A stretch of 64,000 nucleotides of DNA, from positions 62,001 through 126,000 of the forward strand of contig NZ_JAMLDY010000010.1 of assembly GCF_024211255.1 (NCBI RefSeq), in the 5' to 3' direction. The stretch's first letter is position 1. Each line of letters begins with the position of its first letter. Below the pieces are notes generated by a model. The model was not told where the DNA came from, did no database searches, and was given only the letters and a program-made list of their open reading frames with translations. This document shows, one piece after another, positions 38,790 to 48,051 of this stretch. This DNA is from Sphingomonas liriopis (GTDB lineage: Bacteria; Pseudomonadota; Alphaproteobacteria; Sphingomonadales; Sphingomonadaceae). Made by a program: the position numbers and the translations under genes.

Positions 38790-39743
38790 ATGGCCGTCTA
38801 TACGCAGGTGTCCGCCGAGGCGCTGTCCGCGTTCCTGCGCCGCTACGACGGCGTCGGCGAGCTCGTCTCCGCCAAGGGCATCGCGGAGGGGGTCGAGAAC
38901 AGCAATTATCTCGTCGATACCGACACCGCGCGCTTCATCCTGACGCTGTACGAGCGCCGCGTCGATGCGGGCGACCTGCCCTTCTTCCTCGACCTGCTCG
39001 ACCATTGCGCGGCCCGCGGCCTGCCGGTGCCGCCGGCGATCCGCGACCGCGATGGGCAGGCGATCCAGACGCTGGAGGGGCGCCCCGCCTGCCTGATCCG
39101 CTTCCTTACCGGCATCTCGGTGACGCGCCCGACACCGCAGCATGCCGCAACCGCGGGCGCGGCGCTCGGCCGGCTGCACGGCGCGGTCGCCGATTTCGCA
39201 GGCAGCCGTGCCAACAGCCTCGGCGTCGCCGACTGGCGGCCGTTGCTGGACCGCTGCGGCCGCGACCTCGACGGCATTGCGCCGGGGCTGTTCGCGCGGG
39301 TCGATGGCGCGCTGGCGGCGGTCGAGGCGGCGTGGCCGCACGATCTGCCGGTCAGCGTCATCCACGCCGACCTGTTCCCCGACAACGTGCTGATGCTCGG
39401 CGATGCCGTCACCGGCCTCATCGACTTCTACTTCGCCTGCCGCGATATCCGCGCCTATGACGTCGCGGTGATGCACACGTCCTGGGCGTTCGATCCGCTC
39501 GGCGTGCCGCTGGAGGGCGTCGGATCGGCGCTGCTTGCCGGTTACGACGCGGCATTCGGCCTGTCCGCCGCCGAGCGCGCCGCGCTGCCGGTGCTGGCGA
39601 AGGGCGCCTGCATCCGCTTCCTGCTGACCCGCGCGTGGGACTGGCTCAACACCCCCGCCGATGCGCTGGTGACACGCAAGGACCCGCTCGCCTATCTTCG
39701 CCGGCTCGACTGGTACGATGCGCATCCGGAGGCTTTCGCATGA
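38790..39743 (+). CDS. thrB: Homoserine kinase (aminoglycoside-phosphotransferase fold)
   Basis: The 317-residue protein opens [20 protein letters not shown] and [13 protein letters not shown], as in the APH-like ThrB common in alphaproteobacteria rather than the GHMP type of enterics. The catalytic segment [14 protein letters not shown] holds the Asp base, followed by the metal-binding GLIDFYFA. It phosphorylates homoserine on the way to threonine. AAGGAGG lies upstream. The stop overlaps the rnhA start (ATGA). Confidence 0.95.
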   Translation: MAVYTQVSAEALSAFLRRYDGVGELVSAKGIAEGVENSNYLVDTDTARFILTLYERRVDAGDLPFFLDLLDHCAARGLPVPPAIRDRDGQAIQTLEGRPACLIRFLTGISVTRPTPQHAATAGAALGRLHGAVADFAGSRANSLGVADWRPLLDRCGRDLDGIAPGLFARVDGALAAVEAAWPHDLPVSVIHADLFPDNVLMLGDAVTGLIDFYFACRDIRAYDVAVMHTSWAFDPLGVPLEGVGSALLAGYDAAFGLSAAERAALPVLAKGACIRFLLTRAWDWLNTPADALVTRKDPLAYLRRLDWYDAHPEAFA

Positions 39744-40198
39744 CCGATACCCCGCAATTGGTGGAGATCGCCACCGACGGCGCGTGCAAAGGCAACCCCG
39801 GCCCCGGTGGCTGGGGGGCGCTGCTCCGCTTCGGCAGCCATGAAAAGGAACTGTCGGGCGGCGAGGCGCTGACCACCAACAACCGCATGGAGCTGACCGC
39901 GGCGATCGAGGCGCTGCGCGTGCTGACGCGGCCGTGCCGGATCAAGCTGTCGACCGACAGCAAATACGTGATGGACGGCCTGACCCGCTGGATCCACGGC
40001 TGGCGCAAGAACGGCTGGCGCACCGCCGACAAGAAGCCGGTCAAGAACGCCGAATTGTGGCAGGCGCTGTTCGCCGAGACGCAGCGCCACGAGATCGAAT
40101 GGATCTGGGTCAAGGGCCACGCCGGCAACGCCGACAACGAACGCGTCGACAGACTGGCGAGCGACGCCGCGCTGGCGGCGGCGCGCAAGGCGGCGTGA
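39740..40198 (+). CDS. rnhA: Ribonuclease HI
   Basis: The 152-residue enzyme shows all four catalytic carboxylates: D in [16 protein letters not shown] in [13 protein letters not shown] in [11 protein letters not shown] and D in [12 protein letters not shown]. It removes RNA from RNA-DNA hybrids. It has the usual handle region ([12 protein letters not shown]). Start and thrB stop overlap by four bases; thrB-rnhA is a common neighbour pair in alphaproteobacteria. Confidence 0.97.
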   Translation: MTDTPQLVEIATDGACKGNPGPGGWGALLRFGSHEKELSGGEALTTNNRMELTAAIEALRVLTRPCRIKLSTDSKYVMDGLTRWIHGWRKNGWRTADKKPVKNAELWQALFAETQRHEIEWIWVKGHAGNADNERVDRLASDAALAAARKAA

Positions 40199-40221
40199 GG
40201 CAGGACATAACCTGCTCACTA

Positions 40222-40368
40222 TCGAAGGGCTTTGAGACTCACCTGTGCTTCGACAGGCTCAGCACGAACTGTGGTATTCAATCAGCAGGACAAACCGAAA
40301 TCCGTTCGGGCTGAGCCTGTCGAAGCCCTGCGCGCCACAAGCGACGGTTCCTGAGCTGACAGGCCCTT
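40222..40368. repeat. Family B repeats (copy 4, split and rearranged)
   Basis: Half-sites TATCGAAGGGCTTTGAGACTC, GTGCTTCGACAGGCTCAGCAC and TTCGGGCTGAGCCTGTCGAAG lie in a row, with CCCTTCGACCGGCGAAC further on. This suggests two pairs that have partly decayed. It occupies the 206-base gap between the converging rnhA and yegP genes. Confidence 0.75.
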
Positions 40369-40404
40369 CGACCGGCGAACGAGTCGGGGTAATCGACCCA
40401 AGCC

Positions 40405-40578
40405 CTATTCCTCCTCGACCTCCGCGCCGGGTCCGTTCTTCAGGATCGAGGCGATCGCGTTGCGTGCGGAGGCGCGGCTTTCATAGCCCTCGGTCCACCA
40501 GATCAGCTCGCTGTTGTGCTTGAACTTGGCGACGAAGTCGCCGGCCTTGTTCTTCTCGATCACGAATTTGTGCGCCAT
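40405..40578 (-). CDS. YegP family (DUF1508) small protein
   Basis: A 57-residue protein with the family pattern MAHKFVIEKNKAGDFVAKFK, then NSELIWWTEGYESRASARNAI. DUF1508 proteins are small stress-related folds usually present in two repeats; here there is one. An acidic tail (EVEEE) ends the protein. GGGGAGG precedes the ATG at a good distance. It appears to be a single-gene unit. Confidence 0.88.
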   Translation of the reverse strand: MAHKFVIEKNKAGDFVAKFKHNSELIWWTEGYESRASARNAIASILKNGPGAEVEEE

Positions 40579-40697
40579 GACAGCCTCCCCTTCGGATGGT
40601 CGCGGGAGGGTAACATGTGCCGCGCGCCGTGCAATCCTCCGCGGAACGGGGGCATCGCATCCGACGATCGGGTCGCGCGGCGGTTTCCCAAGCCCGT

Positions 40698-40804
40698 CGT
40701 CACCCCGGACGTGTTCCGGGGTCCACCGGGCCGCGGGCGTATGTTCGCGCCTCAGATCGTTCGCCTCGCCGCGGAGTGGACCCCGGAACACGTCCGGGGT
40801 GACG
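40698..40804. repeat. Paired inverted repeat, family A (copy 6)
   Basis: CGTCACCCCGGACGTGTTCC... faces ...GGAACACGTCCGGGGTGACG. It lies between the yegP start and the end of the FAD oxidoreductase gene, both leftward, and could terminate the latter's transcript. Confidence 0.9.
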
Positions 40805-40842
40805 AAGGAACCTTGGCATTCGATGCCCGGCATGGGGAGGAG

Positions 40843-41922
40843 TTAGAAGCGCGCCGGGCTGTACCGCTCCACGTCGATCCGCTCGAACCCCGGCGGCAGC
40901 GATTCCCCCAGCAACACGCTCGCCGCCACCGCCGCCCCCGCAGGCGCGGTCTGGATACCGAAGCCGCCCTGGCCCGCGCACCAGAAGAACCCCGGCACGT
41001 ATCGGTCGAAACCATATACCGGCAAGCGATCCGGCGCGAAGCTGCGCAGGCCCGCCCAGCTGCGCTCGACCGCGGCGACGCGCCAGTCGACCACGCCCTC
41101 GAACCGGTCGATCGCGATCGCGACGTCGATCTCTTCCGGCGCCGCATCGTACGGATCGACCGGCGTCTCGTCGTGCGGGCTGAGCCACAGCCGCCCGCCG
41201 GGTTCGGGCTTGAAGTAGAAGCGTCCGGCGATGTCGGCGACGTGCGGCATCGCGGCAGGTGCGGGCGGATCGGTGCGCAGCTGCGCGATGGTGCGGCGAT
41301 AGGGCTGGATGCCGAGCGGCGCCGCGCCGGCGCGCACCGCCACCATATCGGCCCACGCGCCCGCGGCATCGACCAGCACGCGCGCATGGTGGACGCCCGA
41401 TTCGGTCTCGATCGTCCACACGCCGTCAGACCGGCTCGCCGCGGTGAGCCCGGCGCGCGTCGCGATCGTACCGCCGCTGCGCCGCACCGTCGCCAGATAC
41501 GACGCATGCAGCGCGGCGACGTCGATATAGGCGCAGCTCGGCTCCTGCACGCCGAGCGTCCATTCGGGACGCAGCCCGGGGATATGCTCCGCCGGATCGA
41601 CGCGCGCCAGCGGCACCGCGGTGCCCGCGAACGCGGCGAGGAAGGCGTCGATCCGCCCCGCATCCTCCGCCCGCCCGATATGCAGCGACCCCAGCGGCGC
41701 GAGGACACCGCCCTCGCGCAACGCCGCTTCCGACGCGCTGGTCAGCGGCTGGATGCCCGGCCCGCCATAGGTTTCCGACCAGAAGGCCGCCGAGCGCCCG
41801 GTCGCGTGATACCCCGGCTGCTCCTCCGCCTCGAGCAGCAGTACCCGCGCCCGCGTGCCGATCGCCGCGGCGAGGCTGGCGCCGGCGATTCCCCCGCCGA
41901 CGATGGCGATATCGTGGATCAT
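40843..41922 (-). CDS. FAD-dependent oxidoreductase (DAO family)
   Basis: The 359-residue protein has the dinucleotide-binding motif IAIVGGGIAGASLAAAIG, the ATGRSAAFWSETYGG segment typical of D-amino-acid/glycine oxidase-like proteins, and the C-terminal WCAGQGGFGIQTAPAGAAVAA loop that closes on FAD. Substrate is probably an amino acid or other amine, but cannot be specified. Its start overlaps the stop of the alpha/beta hydrolase gene (ATGA), so the two form an operon with the hydrolase first. Confidence 0.88.
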   Translation of the reverse strand: MIHDIAIVGGGIAGASLAAAIGTRARVLLLEAEEQPGYHATGRSAAFWSETYGGPGIQPLTSASEAALREGGVLAPLGSLHIGRAEDAGRIDAFLAAFAGTAVPLARVDPAEHIPGLRPEWTLGVQEPSCAYIDVAALHASYLATVRRSGGTIATRAGLTAASRSDGVWTIETESGVHHARVLVDAAGAWADMVAVRAGAAPLGIQPYRRTIAQLRTDPPAPAAMPHVADIAGRFYFKPEPGGRLWLSPHDETPVDPYDAAPEEIDVAIAIDRFEGVVDWRVAAVERSWAGLRSFAPDRLPVYGFDRYVPGFFWCAGQGGFGIQTAPAGAAVAASVLLGESLPPGFERIDVERYSPARF

Positions 41923-42851
41923 GTCCGCGCCTCCAGAAAAGCGTCGATCGCCGCATAGGCGCGGGTGCGCACCGCATCGTCCTCGCGCAGCAGCTCGTGC
42001 GCCGCCTCGGCGCCGAATCGCACCAGTTCGACGTTCGGCAACTTGCCCGCCAGCCGCAGCGCCGCGGCGGGATCGACCAGCCCGTCGGCCTCAGCGACCA
42101 GCATCAGGATAGGCGTCGTAACGCCGCCGAGCCGCGAGTCGCGCTCCAGCCGCGCGCCCGACACGAACGCTTCCAGCACCCACGCCCAGCTCGGCGGCCC
42201 CAGCCGCAGCGACGGATCGCGGTCGTACCAATAGGCTTCGTCGGCGTAGCGTTCGACCGAATGGGTCAGCAACTGCTGGCGATGCCCGGCGGACTTCGCG
42301 TCGCTGCGCACTTTCCACGCCGGCCGCGCCGGATCGCCGAGCCGGGTCATCAGCCGCGCGACGCGGGTGCCCGCCCCCGTCCCGACCGGCGAGCGGATGC
42401 CGATCATCGGCGCGACCAGCACCATCGCGGCCGGATCGATCCCGCCGTCGAGCAGCGCGCGCAGCGCCAGATGCGCGCCCATCGAATGCGCGAGCAGCAT
42501 CGCGGGCCCCGGCCCCTCGTCCCGCCATCCGCGCCAGAAATCGCCAAGGTCGGCGACCCAGGGATCGAAACTCGCCGCATGGCCGACATGCGGGTCCGCC
42601 GCCAGCCGCCCCGATCCACCCTGTCCGCGCCAGTCGAACGCGGTCACCGACCAGCCGGCGTCGTGCAGATGCGCGATGGTCTCGTAGAACTTTTCGATGA
42701 TGTCGGCGCGCCCGCCCTGGACGAGGATGCGGCCACGCGGATCGGGGTGCGGCCAGTCGAAGCGGCGGTGCCGCCAGCCATCGGGCGCACGCCATTCCGA
42801 CAGGCGGGAATCGGCCGCCGGCTCGCGGCGCAAAGTGAGCGGATCGATCAT
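41919..42851 (-). CDS. Alpha/beta hydrolase, lysophospholipase-like
   Basis: The 310-residue protein has the nucleophile elbow LAHSMGAHLALRALL and an early oxyanion/HG-like region. The likely acid Asp is in LMLVAEADGLVD, and the catalytic His is in FGAEAAHELLRE. This arrangement resembles monoacylglycerol lipases and lysophospholipases (PldB-like). It is probably cytoplasmic, as no signal peptide is seen. ATG at 42851 was preferred to a TTG nine codons upstream. It diverges from the Tad pilus locus across 53 bases. Confidence 0.88.
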   Translation of the reverse strand: MIDPLTLRREPAADSRLSEWRAPDGWRHRRFDWPHPDPRGRILVQGGRADIIEKFYETIAHLHDAGWSVTAFDWRGQGGSGRLAADPHVGHAASFDPWVADLGDFWRGWRDEGPGPAMLLAHSMGAHLALRALLDGGIDPAAMVLVAPMIGIRSPVGTGAGTRVARLMTRLGDPARPAWKVRSDAKSAGHRQQLLTHSVERYADEAYWYDRDPSLRLGPPSWAWVLEAFVSGARLERDSRLGGVTTPILMLVAEADGLVDPAAALRLAGKLPNVELVRFGAEAAHELLREDDAVRTRAYAAIDAFLEART

Positions 42852-42904
42852 CGTCGGCGCGTGGTTACGGTTTCGCAAGCCATCGCGTCTACCTGTTCTG
42901 CCCG

Positions 42905-43378
42905 ATGGGGTGGCACAATCTTCCGATTCCGGCGCTGGTCGTCATGCTGGGTGCGCTGCTGGTGATGGCGGGCATCGAGGATGCGCGCACGCGCGAGATC
43001 GCCAATGCCAAGAACGCCGCGATCGCGCTGCTCGCGCCGCTGTGGTGGTGGGCGCTGGGTTTGGGCTGGGGCGACGTCGGTATCCAGCTGGGCATCGCGG
43101 CGATCGTCTTCGCGGTCTTCCTCGGCGCATTCGCCGCCGGCTGGATGGGCGGCGGCGACGTCAAGATGATCGCCGCGCTCGCGCTGTGGCTGCCGCTCGG
43201 CAGCCTGCTCGACATGCTGATGGTCATGTCGGTGCTGGGCGGTGCGATCACGATCGCGATGATGATCGAGCGGCGCTGGCAACGGCGAATCGGTCAGGTC
43301 GAGGTCCCCTATGGCGTCGCCATCGCCGCCGCCGCGCTGCTCGCGCTCCCCGCCACGCTGCCACGAACCGGATTTTAA
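42905..43378 (+). CDS. cpaA: Tad pilus prepilin peptidase CpaA
   Basis: The 157-residue membrane aspartyl peptidase has both catalytic Asp motifs: GIEDARTREIANAKN and GWMGGGDVKMIAA (GGGD). It has about five membrane helices and lacks the N-methylation domain, as usual for Tad (TadV/CpaA) types. It cleaves prepilin leaders. It is first of the rightward pilus genes; a Flp pilin gene, usually adjacent, is not found here. Confidence 0.92.
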   Translation: MGWHNLPIPALVVMLGALLVMAGIEDARTREIANAKNAAIALLAPLWWWALGLGWGDVGIQLGIAAIVFAVFLGAFAAGWMGGGDVKMIAALALWLPLGSLLDMLMVMSVLGGAITIAMMIERRWQRRIGQVEVPYGVAIAAAALLALPATLPRTGF

Positions 43379-43441
43379 CCAGTTCGCCCCCAACGATTAC
43401 CACCGGATCAACCACCGGTGCGCTGAAAGGCCCGATGAGAC

Positions 43442-44482
43442 ATGGATAGTCGCAAGATCGTTTTGCTGGTGGGCGCGTTGTTCGTGGCCGGCATCACGGC
43501 ATTCTTCGCCCGCACGCTCATCATGGGCTCGGCCGCGCCGCAGGCCGCGGCGATGGGCCAGCCGACCGCACCCGCGGCCACCGGCCCCGAAGTGCTGGTC
43601 GCCACCCGTGCGCTGCCGATCGGCACCATCCTGGATGCGACCGCGCTGAAGTTCCAGCCGTGGCCCAAGGAGCTGGTCGACGGCGCCTATTATCTGAAGA
43701 CGGGCACCGACCTCACCAAACTGCAGGGCACCGTGGTGCGCAACGCGATCACCGCGGGCCAGCCGGTCACCAGGGGCGCGCTCGTCTCGCCCGGCGACCG
43801 CGGCTTCCTCGCCGCCGCGCTGGGGCCGGGCATGCGCGCGGTCACCGTCAGCGTCTCCAACCAGGCTGCGGTCGCAGGGTTCGTCTTTCCGGGCGACCGC
43901 ATCGACCTCGTCCTGACGCAGACGGTCGCGGGCGGCGGCGACGGCCAGCCGCTCAAGGTGTCCGAAACGATCATGCGCAACGTCCGCGTGCTCGCCACCG
44001 ACCAGCGCACCGACAACGTCGTCGGCGAGGATGGCAAGACCAAGGTCAGCAGCTTCTCGACCGTCACGCTGGAAGCGACGCCCAAGATGGCCGAGCAGGT
44101 CGCGGTCGCCCGCACGATCGGCGAACTGTCGCTGTCGCTGCGCGCGCTCGCCGACAATTCGAGCGAACTGGAAGAGGCGATCGCCAGCGGCGCGGTGAAG
44201 ATGCCCGACGGCGATCCGAAGGCCGAAAAGGCGATGATGGTGCGCGTCGCGACGCAGCCGCAGACCGGCAGCTCCAGCTTCGCCACCGGCGCCGACGTGT
44301 CGCGCTTCCAGCGCAGCACGGTGCCGCCCAAGGGCGGCACCCAGAGCGTACAGGGCGTGCCGGTCGCCGGCGCAGCCGCCGCGGGCGGCATCGGCGGGGC
44401 AGCCCCCGCCATCCAGGGACCCGTCGTGCGCATCGCGCGCGGCAACAACGTGACGATCGTTCCGGTCGGGGGGAAGAATTAA
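43442..44482 (+). CDS. cpaB: Tad pilus assembly protein CpaB (RcpC)
   Basis: The 346-residue protein has an N-terminal membrane anchor (IVLLVGALFVAGITAFFA). A SAF-like domain follows (VLVATRALPIGTILDATAL), then the RcpC pattern VTVSVSNQAAVAGFVFPGDRIDLVLTQ. It acts in the periplasm with the secretin CpaC. The C-terminus is Gly/Ala-rich. It ends one base before cpaC starts. Confidence 0.93.
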   Translation: MDSRKIVLLVGALFVAGITAFFARTLIMGSAAPQAAAMGQPTAPAATGPEVLVATRALPIGTILDATALKFQPWPKELVDGAYYLKTGTDLTKLQGTVVRNAITAGQPVTRGALVSPGDRGFLAAALGPGMRAVTVSVSNQAAVAGFVFPGDRIDLVLTQTVAGGGDGQPLKVSETIMRNVRVLATDQRTDNVVGEDGKTKVSSFSTVTLEATPKMAEQVAVARTIGELSLSLRALADNSSELEEAIASGAVKMPDGDPKAEKAMMVRVATQPQTGSSSFATGADVSRFQRSTVPPKGGTQSVQGVPVAGAAAAGGIGGAAPAIQGPVVRIARGNNVTIVPVGGKN

Positions 44483-44483
44483 G

Positions 44484-46079
44484 ATGCGTGACCTCGTGTC
44501 TCTCGCGGCGCGCCACGCGCCGGGGCGCAAGCCGCTCGGCGTGCCGCTCGCCATCGCGCTCGCCGCGACGGTGACCGGCGGCATGGCCGACGCCCGCACC
44601 ACCGTCGCCGCACGCGGCGGCACCAGCGTGGCGACGTCGTCGATGGTGCAGGTCAACACCGGCCGCGGCCGGCTGGTGACGCTGGCGCGGCCGATGACCG
44701 ACATCTTCGTCGCCGACGAGACGATCGCCGACGTGCAGGTCCGCTCGCCGACGCAGCTGTACATCTACGGCAAGAAGACCGGCGAGACGACGATCTCCGC
44801 CACCGGCAAGAGCGGCGCGGTCGTCTATGCGACCACCGTCCGCGTCGGCCAGAACATCGATTCGATCGGTGCGATGCTCAGCCTCGCGATGCCCGATGCG
44901 CAGCTGACCGCGACGCCGATGAACGGCCTCGTCCTGCTGACCGGCACCGTCGCCGGCCCGGGCGACGCCGCCGAGGCCGAACGGCTGGTCCAGGCCTATG
45001 TCGGCGACGGCATCAAGGTCCTCTCGCGCCTGCGCACCGCGACGCCGCTGCAGGTCAACCTGCAGGTCCGCGTCGCGGAGGTCAGCCGCAGCTTCATCAA
45101 GAACGTCGGCGTCAACCTCCAGTCGTTCGACAATTCGGGCGGGTTCCAGTTCGGCATCGGCCAGGGTCGCGGCGCGGCGCAATACGCGCCGGGCGGCGGG
45201 CTGTTCGTCAACACGACGACCGCATCCGCCGGAACGACCAGCCTCGCCACCGGCGCCGCGGGCAGCACGATCGCGCTCGCCGGCAAGCTGCTCGGCGTCA
45301 ACCTGCTCAGCGCGATCGACCTCGGCGAGACGACGGGTCAGGTGACGACGCTCGCCAACCCCAATCTCACCGCGCTGTCGGGCGAGACCGCGACCTTCCT
45401 CGCCGGCGGCGAGATCCCGATCCCGATCGCGCAGGGCCTCGGCGCCGTGTCGGTCGAGTACAAGCAGTATGGCGTCAGCCTCGCCTATACGCCGACGGTG
45501 CTGTCGGACGGCCGCATCTCGCTGCGCGTCCGCCCCGAAGTGTCGCAGCTCGACTATTCGAACGCCGTCCAGCTCAACGGCACGCGCGTCCCCGGCATCA
45601 CCAGCCGCCGCGCGGAGACGACGCTGGAGCTCGGCTCGGGCCAGTCGATGATGATCGGCGGCCTGCTGCAGAACAGCCACAACAACAACATCCAGAAGAC
45701 GCCGTTCCTCGGCGACCTGCCGATCATCGGGTCGCTGTTCCGTTCGAACGGCTTCCAGCGCAACGAGACCGAGCTGGTCATCATCATCACGCCGTATCTG
45801 GTGAAGCCGGTGAACAGCCCGTCGCAGATCGCGCTGCCGCACGACGGCTATCGCGCGCCCGACGACGCCAGCCGCATCCTGCTCGGCGAGCTGGGCAGCG
45901 GCGGCAACGGCCCGCGCCCGGTGCCGACGATGATCCCCGGCGGCCCTGCCCCGATGCCGACGATCGGCGCCGCCGCACCGGTGCCCGCCCTGCCGCGCCG
46001 CGACCCGCCGGTCGCCGCGGACACCCGTTCCACCGCGAAGAAGAAGGGGGCGCTGCCCGCCCCCGGCTTCTCCAACTGA
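44484..46079 (+). CDS. cpaC: Tad pilus secretin CpaC (RcpA)
   Basis: The 531-residue protein has a signal-peptide-like N-terminus and a pilus-subunit-like N-domain (RGRLVTLARPMTDIFVADE). A BON-like domain follows, then the secretin core with VEYKQYGVSLAYTPTVL and the conserved FLGDLPIIGSLFRS and NETELVIIITPYLV segments. It forms the outer-membrane channel for the pilus. The tail is Pro-rich. The stop overlaps the cpaD region (TGATG). Confidence 0.95.
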   Translation: MRDLVSLAARHAPGRKPLGVPLAIALAATVTGGMADARTTVAARGGTSVATSSMVQVNTGRGRLVTLARPMTDIFVADETIADVQVRSPTQLYIYGKKTGETTISATGKSGAVVYATTVRVGQNIDSIGAMLSLAMPDAQLTATPMNGLVLLTGTVAGPGDAAEAERLVQAYVGDGIKVLSRLRTATPLQVNLQVRVAEVSRSFIKNVGVNLQSFDNSGGFQFGIGQGRGAAQYAPGGGLFVNTTTASAGTTSLATGAAGSTIALAGKLLGVNLLSAIDLGETTGQVTTLANPNLTALSGETATFLAGGEIPIPIAQGLGAVSVEYKQYGVSLAYTPTVLSDGRISLRVRPEVSQLDYSNAVQLNGTRVPGITSRRAETTLELGSGQSMMIGGLLQNSHNNNIQKTPFLGDLPIIGSLFRSNGFQRNETELVIIITPYLVKPVNSPSQIALPHDGYRAPDDASRILLGELGSGGNGPRPVPTMIPGGPAPMPTIGAAAPVPALPRRDPPVAADTRSTAKKKGALPAPGFSN

Positions 46080-46105
46080 TGGCTTGCGTCAAGGACATGG
46101 TTGCG

Positions 46106-46744
46106 ATGACCCAGCGTTCGATCCTCCTCGCCGCGCTCGCCGCGCCCGCCCTGCTGCTCGGCGGGTGCATGGGCACGGACAACCGCGGCCTCGAATCGGT
46201 GCACCAGCCGGTGGTCGCGCAGCGTGACTTCGCGCTCGACCTCGCCACCGCCGGCGGCCGGCTCGCGCCGGGCGAAAGCCGGCGTCTGGGGGGCTGGATG
46301 ACCGCGATGCACCTCGGCTACGGCGATCGCGTCGCGATCGACGAGGCGGGCGATGCGCCGCCGGCGGCGCGCGACCAGATCGCCGCGGTGGTCGCGAGCT
46401 ACGGCCTGCTGCTGTCCGACGACCGGCCGGTCACGCCGGCGCCGGTCACCCCCGGCACGCTGCGCATCGTCGTCAGCCGGATGCACGCCAGCGTCCCCGG
46501 CTGCCCCGACTGGAGCCGCGACAGCAGCCACGAATTCGAAGGCAGCACCTCGTCCAACTACGGCTGCGCGGTCAACACCAACCTCGCCGCGATGATCGCA
46601 CGCCCCGCCGATCTGGTGCGCGGTGTCGATCACGATCCGATCACCGATCCTGCGCTGACCACCAAGGCGATCGAGGCCTATCGCAAGAAGCCGGCGACCG
46701 GCGCGGCGGCGCTGGAACAGGTCAGCGCCAAGGGAGCCAATTGA
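46106..46744 (+). CDS. cpaD: Tad pilus lipoprotein CpaD
   Basis: The 212-residue product begins with the lipoprotein signal MTQRSILLAALAAPALLLGGC and contains the CpaD pattern SVPGCPDWSRDSSHEFEGST, then SNYGCAVNTNLAAMIARPADL. It helps localise the secretin. An AAGGA sits ten bases before 46106; in-frame ATGs at 46079 (overlapping the cpaC stop) and 46097 are alternatives and would add nine or three residues. Confidence 0.92.
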   Translation: MTQRSILLAALAAPALLLGGCMGTDNRGLESVHQPVVAQRDFALDLATAGGRLAPGESRRLGGWMTAMHLGYGDRVAIDEAGDAPPAARDQIAAVVASYGLLLSDDRPVTPAPVTPGTLRIVVSRMHASVPGCPDWSRDSSHEFEGSTSSNYGCAVNTNLAAMIARPADLVRGVDHDPITDPALTTKAIEAYRKKPATGAAALEQVSAKGAN

Positions 46745-46745
46745 T

Positions 46746-48023
46746 ATGAACGCTCCGTGGAAACCCGCCGGCGTCGGTCATCGCGACCCCTTCGCCGCCT
46801 ATGTCTGCGACGAGGCGACGGCGGAAACGCTGCGCCCGGTCGCCGGCGATCTCGGCTGGTCGGTCGACAAGGTCTACAAGGGCGGCCTGCGCAACGCCGT
46901 CCAGTCGCTGTCGGTGTCGGCCAGCCCGCAGATCCTGTTCGTCGACCTCGCCGAATCGGGCGATCCGCTGAACGACATCAACGCGCTCGCCGAAGTGTGC
47001 GAACCCGGCACGGTGGTCATCGCCGCGGGTCAGGTCAACGACGTGCGCCTGTACCGCGACCTCGTCGCCAGCGGCATCCAGGATTATCTGCTCAAACCGC
47101 TGAACCCCGATGCGCTGCGTGAGGCGTTCGGCCACGCGCAGACGATGCTCAACGCGCCCAAGCATGTCGAGGCGAGCGTCGATCGGCCGCATTGCGCGAT
47201 CGCGGTGATCGGCACGCGCGGCGGCGTCGGCGCGTCGACGATCGCGACCTCGCTCGCCTGGCTGACCAGCGAGCGTGAGAAGCGCTCGACCGCGCTGCTC
47301 GACCTCGACGTGCATTTCGGCACCGGCGCGCTGACGCTCGACCTCGAGCCCGGCCGCGGCCTCACCGACGCGATCGAGAATCCCAGCCGCATCGACGGGC
47401 TGTTCATCGAACGCGCGATGGTGAAGGCGACCGAGAACCTCGCCGTCTTGTCCGCCGAGGCGCCGATCAACGCGCCGCTGATGACCGACGGCGCCGCCTT
47501 CTACCAGCTGCAGGAAGAGATGCGCGCCGCGTTCGAGGCGACCGTCGTCGACCTGCCGCGCGGCATGCTGGTCCAGCACCCGCACCTCATCAGCGACATC
47601 CAGGCGGCGGTGATCGTCACCGAACTGACGCTGGCGGCGGCCCGCGACACGATCCGCATCCTGTCCTGGCTCAAGACCAACGCGCCGCAGACGCACGTCA
47701 CGCTCGTCGCCAACCGCGTCCATGCCGCCGGCCAACTCGAGATCAGCCGCAAGGATTTCGAAAGCTCGATCGAACGCAAGGTCGAGTTCGTCATCCCCTT
47801 CGACCAGAAACTGGTCGCGCAGGCGGCGAAGCTCGGCAAGCCGCTCGCCGAGGCGGGCAAGAATTCCAAGACGGTCGCGCCGATCCTCGCGCTCACCCGC
47901 CACGTGCTGGGCGCCGGCGAGGAACTGATCGCGGGCAAGGACGGCGACGATGCCGGCAAGGCGAAGGGCAAGTCGCTGATCGGCGGCTTCTCGTCGCTGC
48001 TGTCCAAGCGCGCCAAGAAATAA
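46746..48023 (+). CDS. cpaE: Tad pilus localisation ATPase CpaE (TadZ-like)
   Basis: The 425-residue protein has an N-terminal receiver-like domain (residues about 15-130, with DLAESGDPLNDINALAE). A MinD/ParA-type ATPase follows with deviant Walker A GTRGGVGAST and ALLDLDVHFGTGAL. It marks the pole for pilus assembly. It is followed after only 28 bases by tadB. The motor ATPase gene cpaF, usually next, is absent. Confidence 0.95.
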   Translation: MNAPWKPAGVGHRDPFAAYVCDEATAETLRPVAGDLGWSVDKVYKGGLRNAVQSLSVSASPQILFVDLAESGDPLNDINALAEVCEPGTVVIAAGQVNDVRLYRDLVASGIQDYLLKPLNPDALREAFGHAQTMLNAPKHVEASVDRPHCAIAVIGTRGGVGASTIATSLAWLTSEREKRSTALLDLDVHFGTGALTLDLEPGRGLTDAIENPSRIDGLFIERAMVKATENLAVLSAEAPINAPLMTDGAAFYQLQEEMRAAFEATVVDLPRGMLVQHPHLISDIQAAVIVTELTLAAARDTIRILSWLKTNAPQTHVTLVANRVHAAGQLEISRKDFESSIERKVEFVIPFDQKLVAQAAKLGKPLAEAGKNSKTVAPILALTRHVLGAGEELIAGKDGDDAGKAKGKSLIGGFSSLLSKRAKK

Positions 48024-48051
48024 CCCCAGAGCGTAAAGGCGACGCGGCGCG

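Noticed and set aside
48024..48051. A hidden or frameshifted cpaF remnant between cpaE and tadB
   Set aside because: The gap is only 28 bases and contains no recognisable remnant, so no pseudogene can be called.
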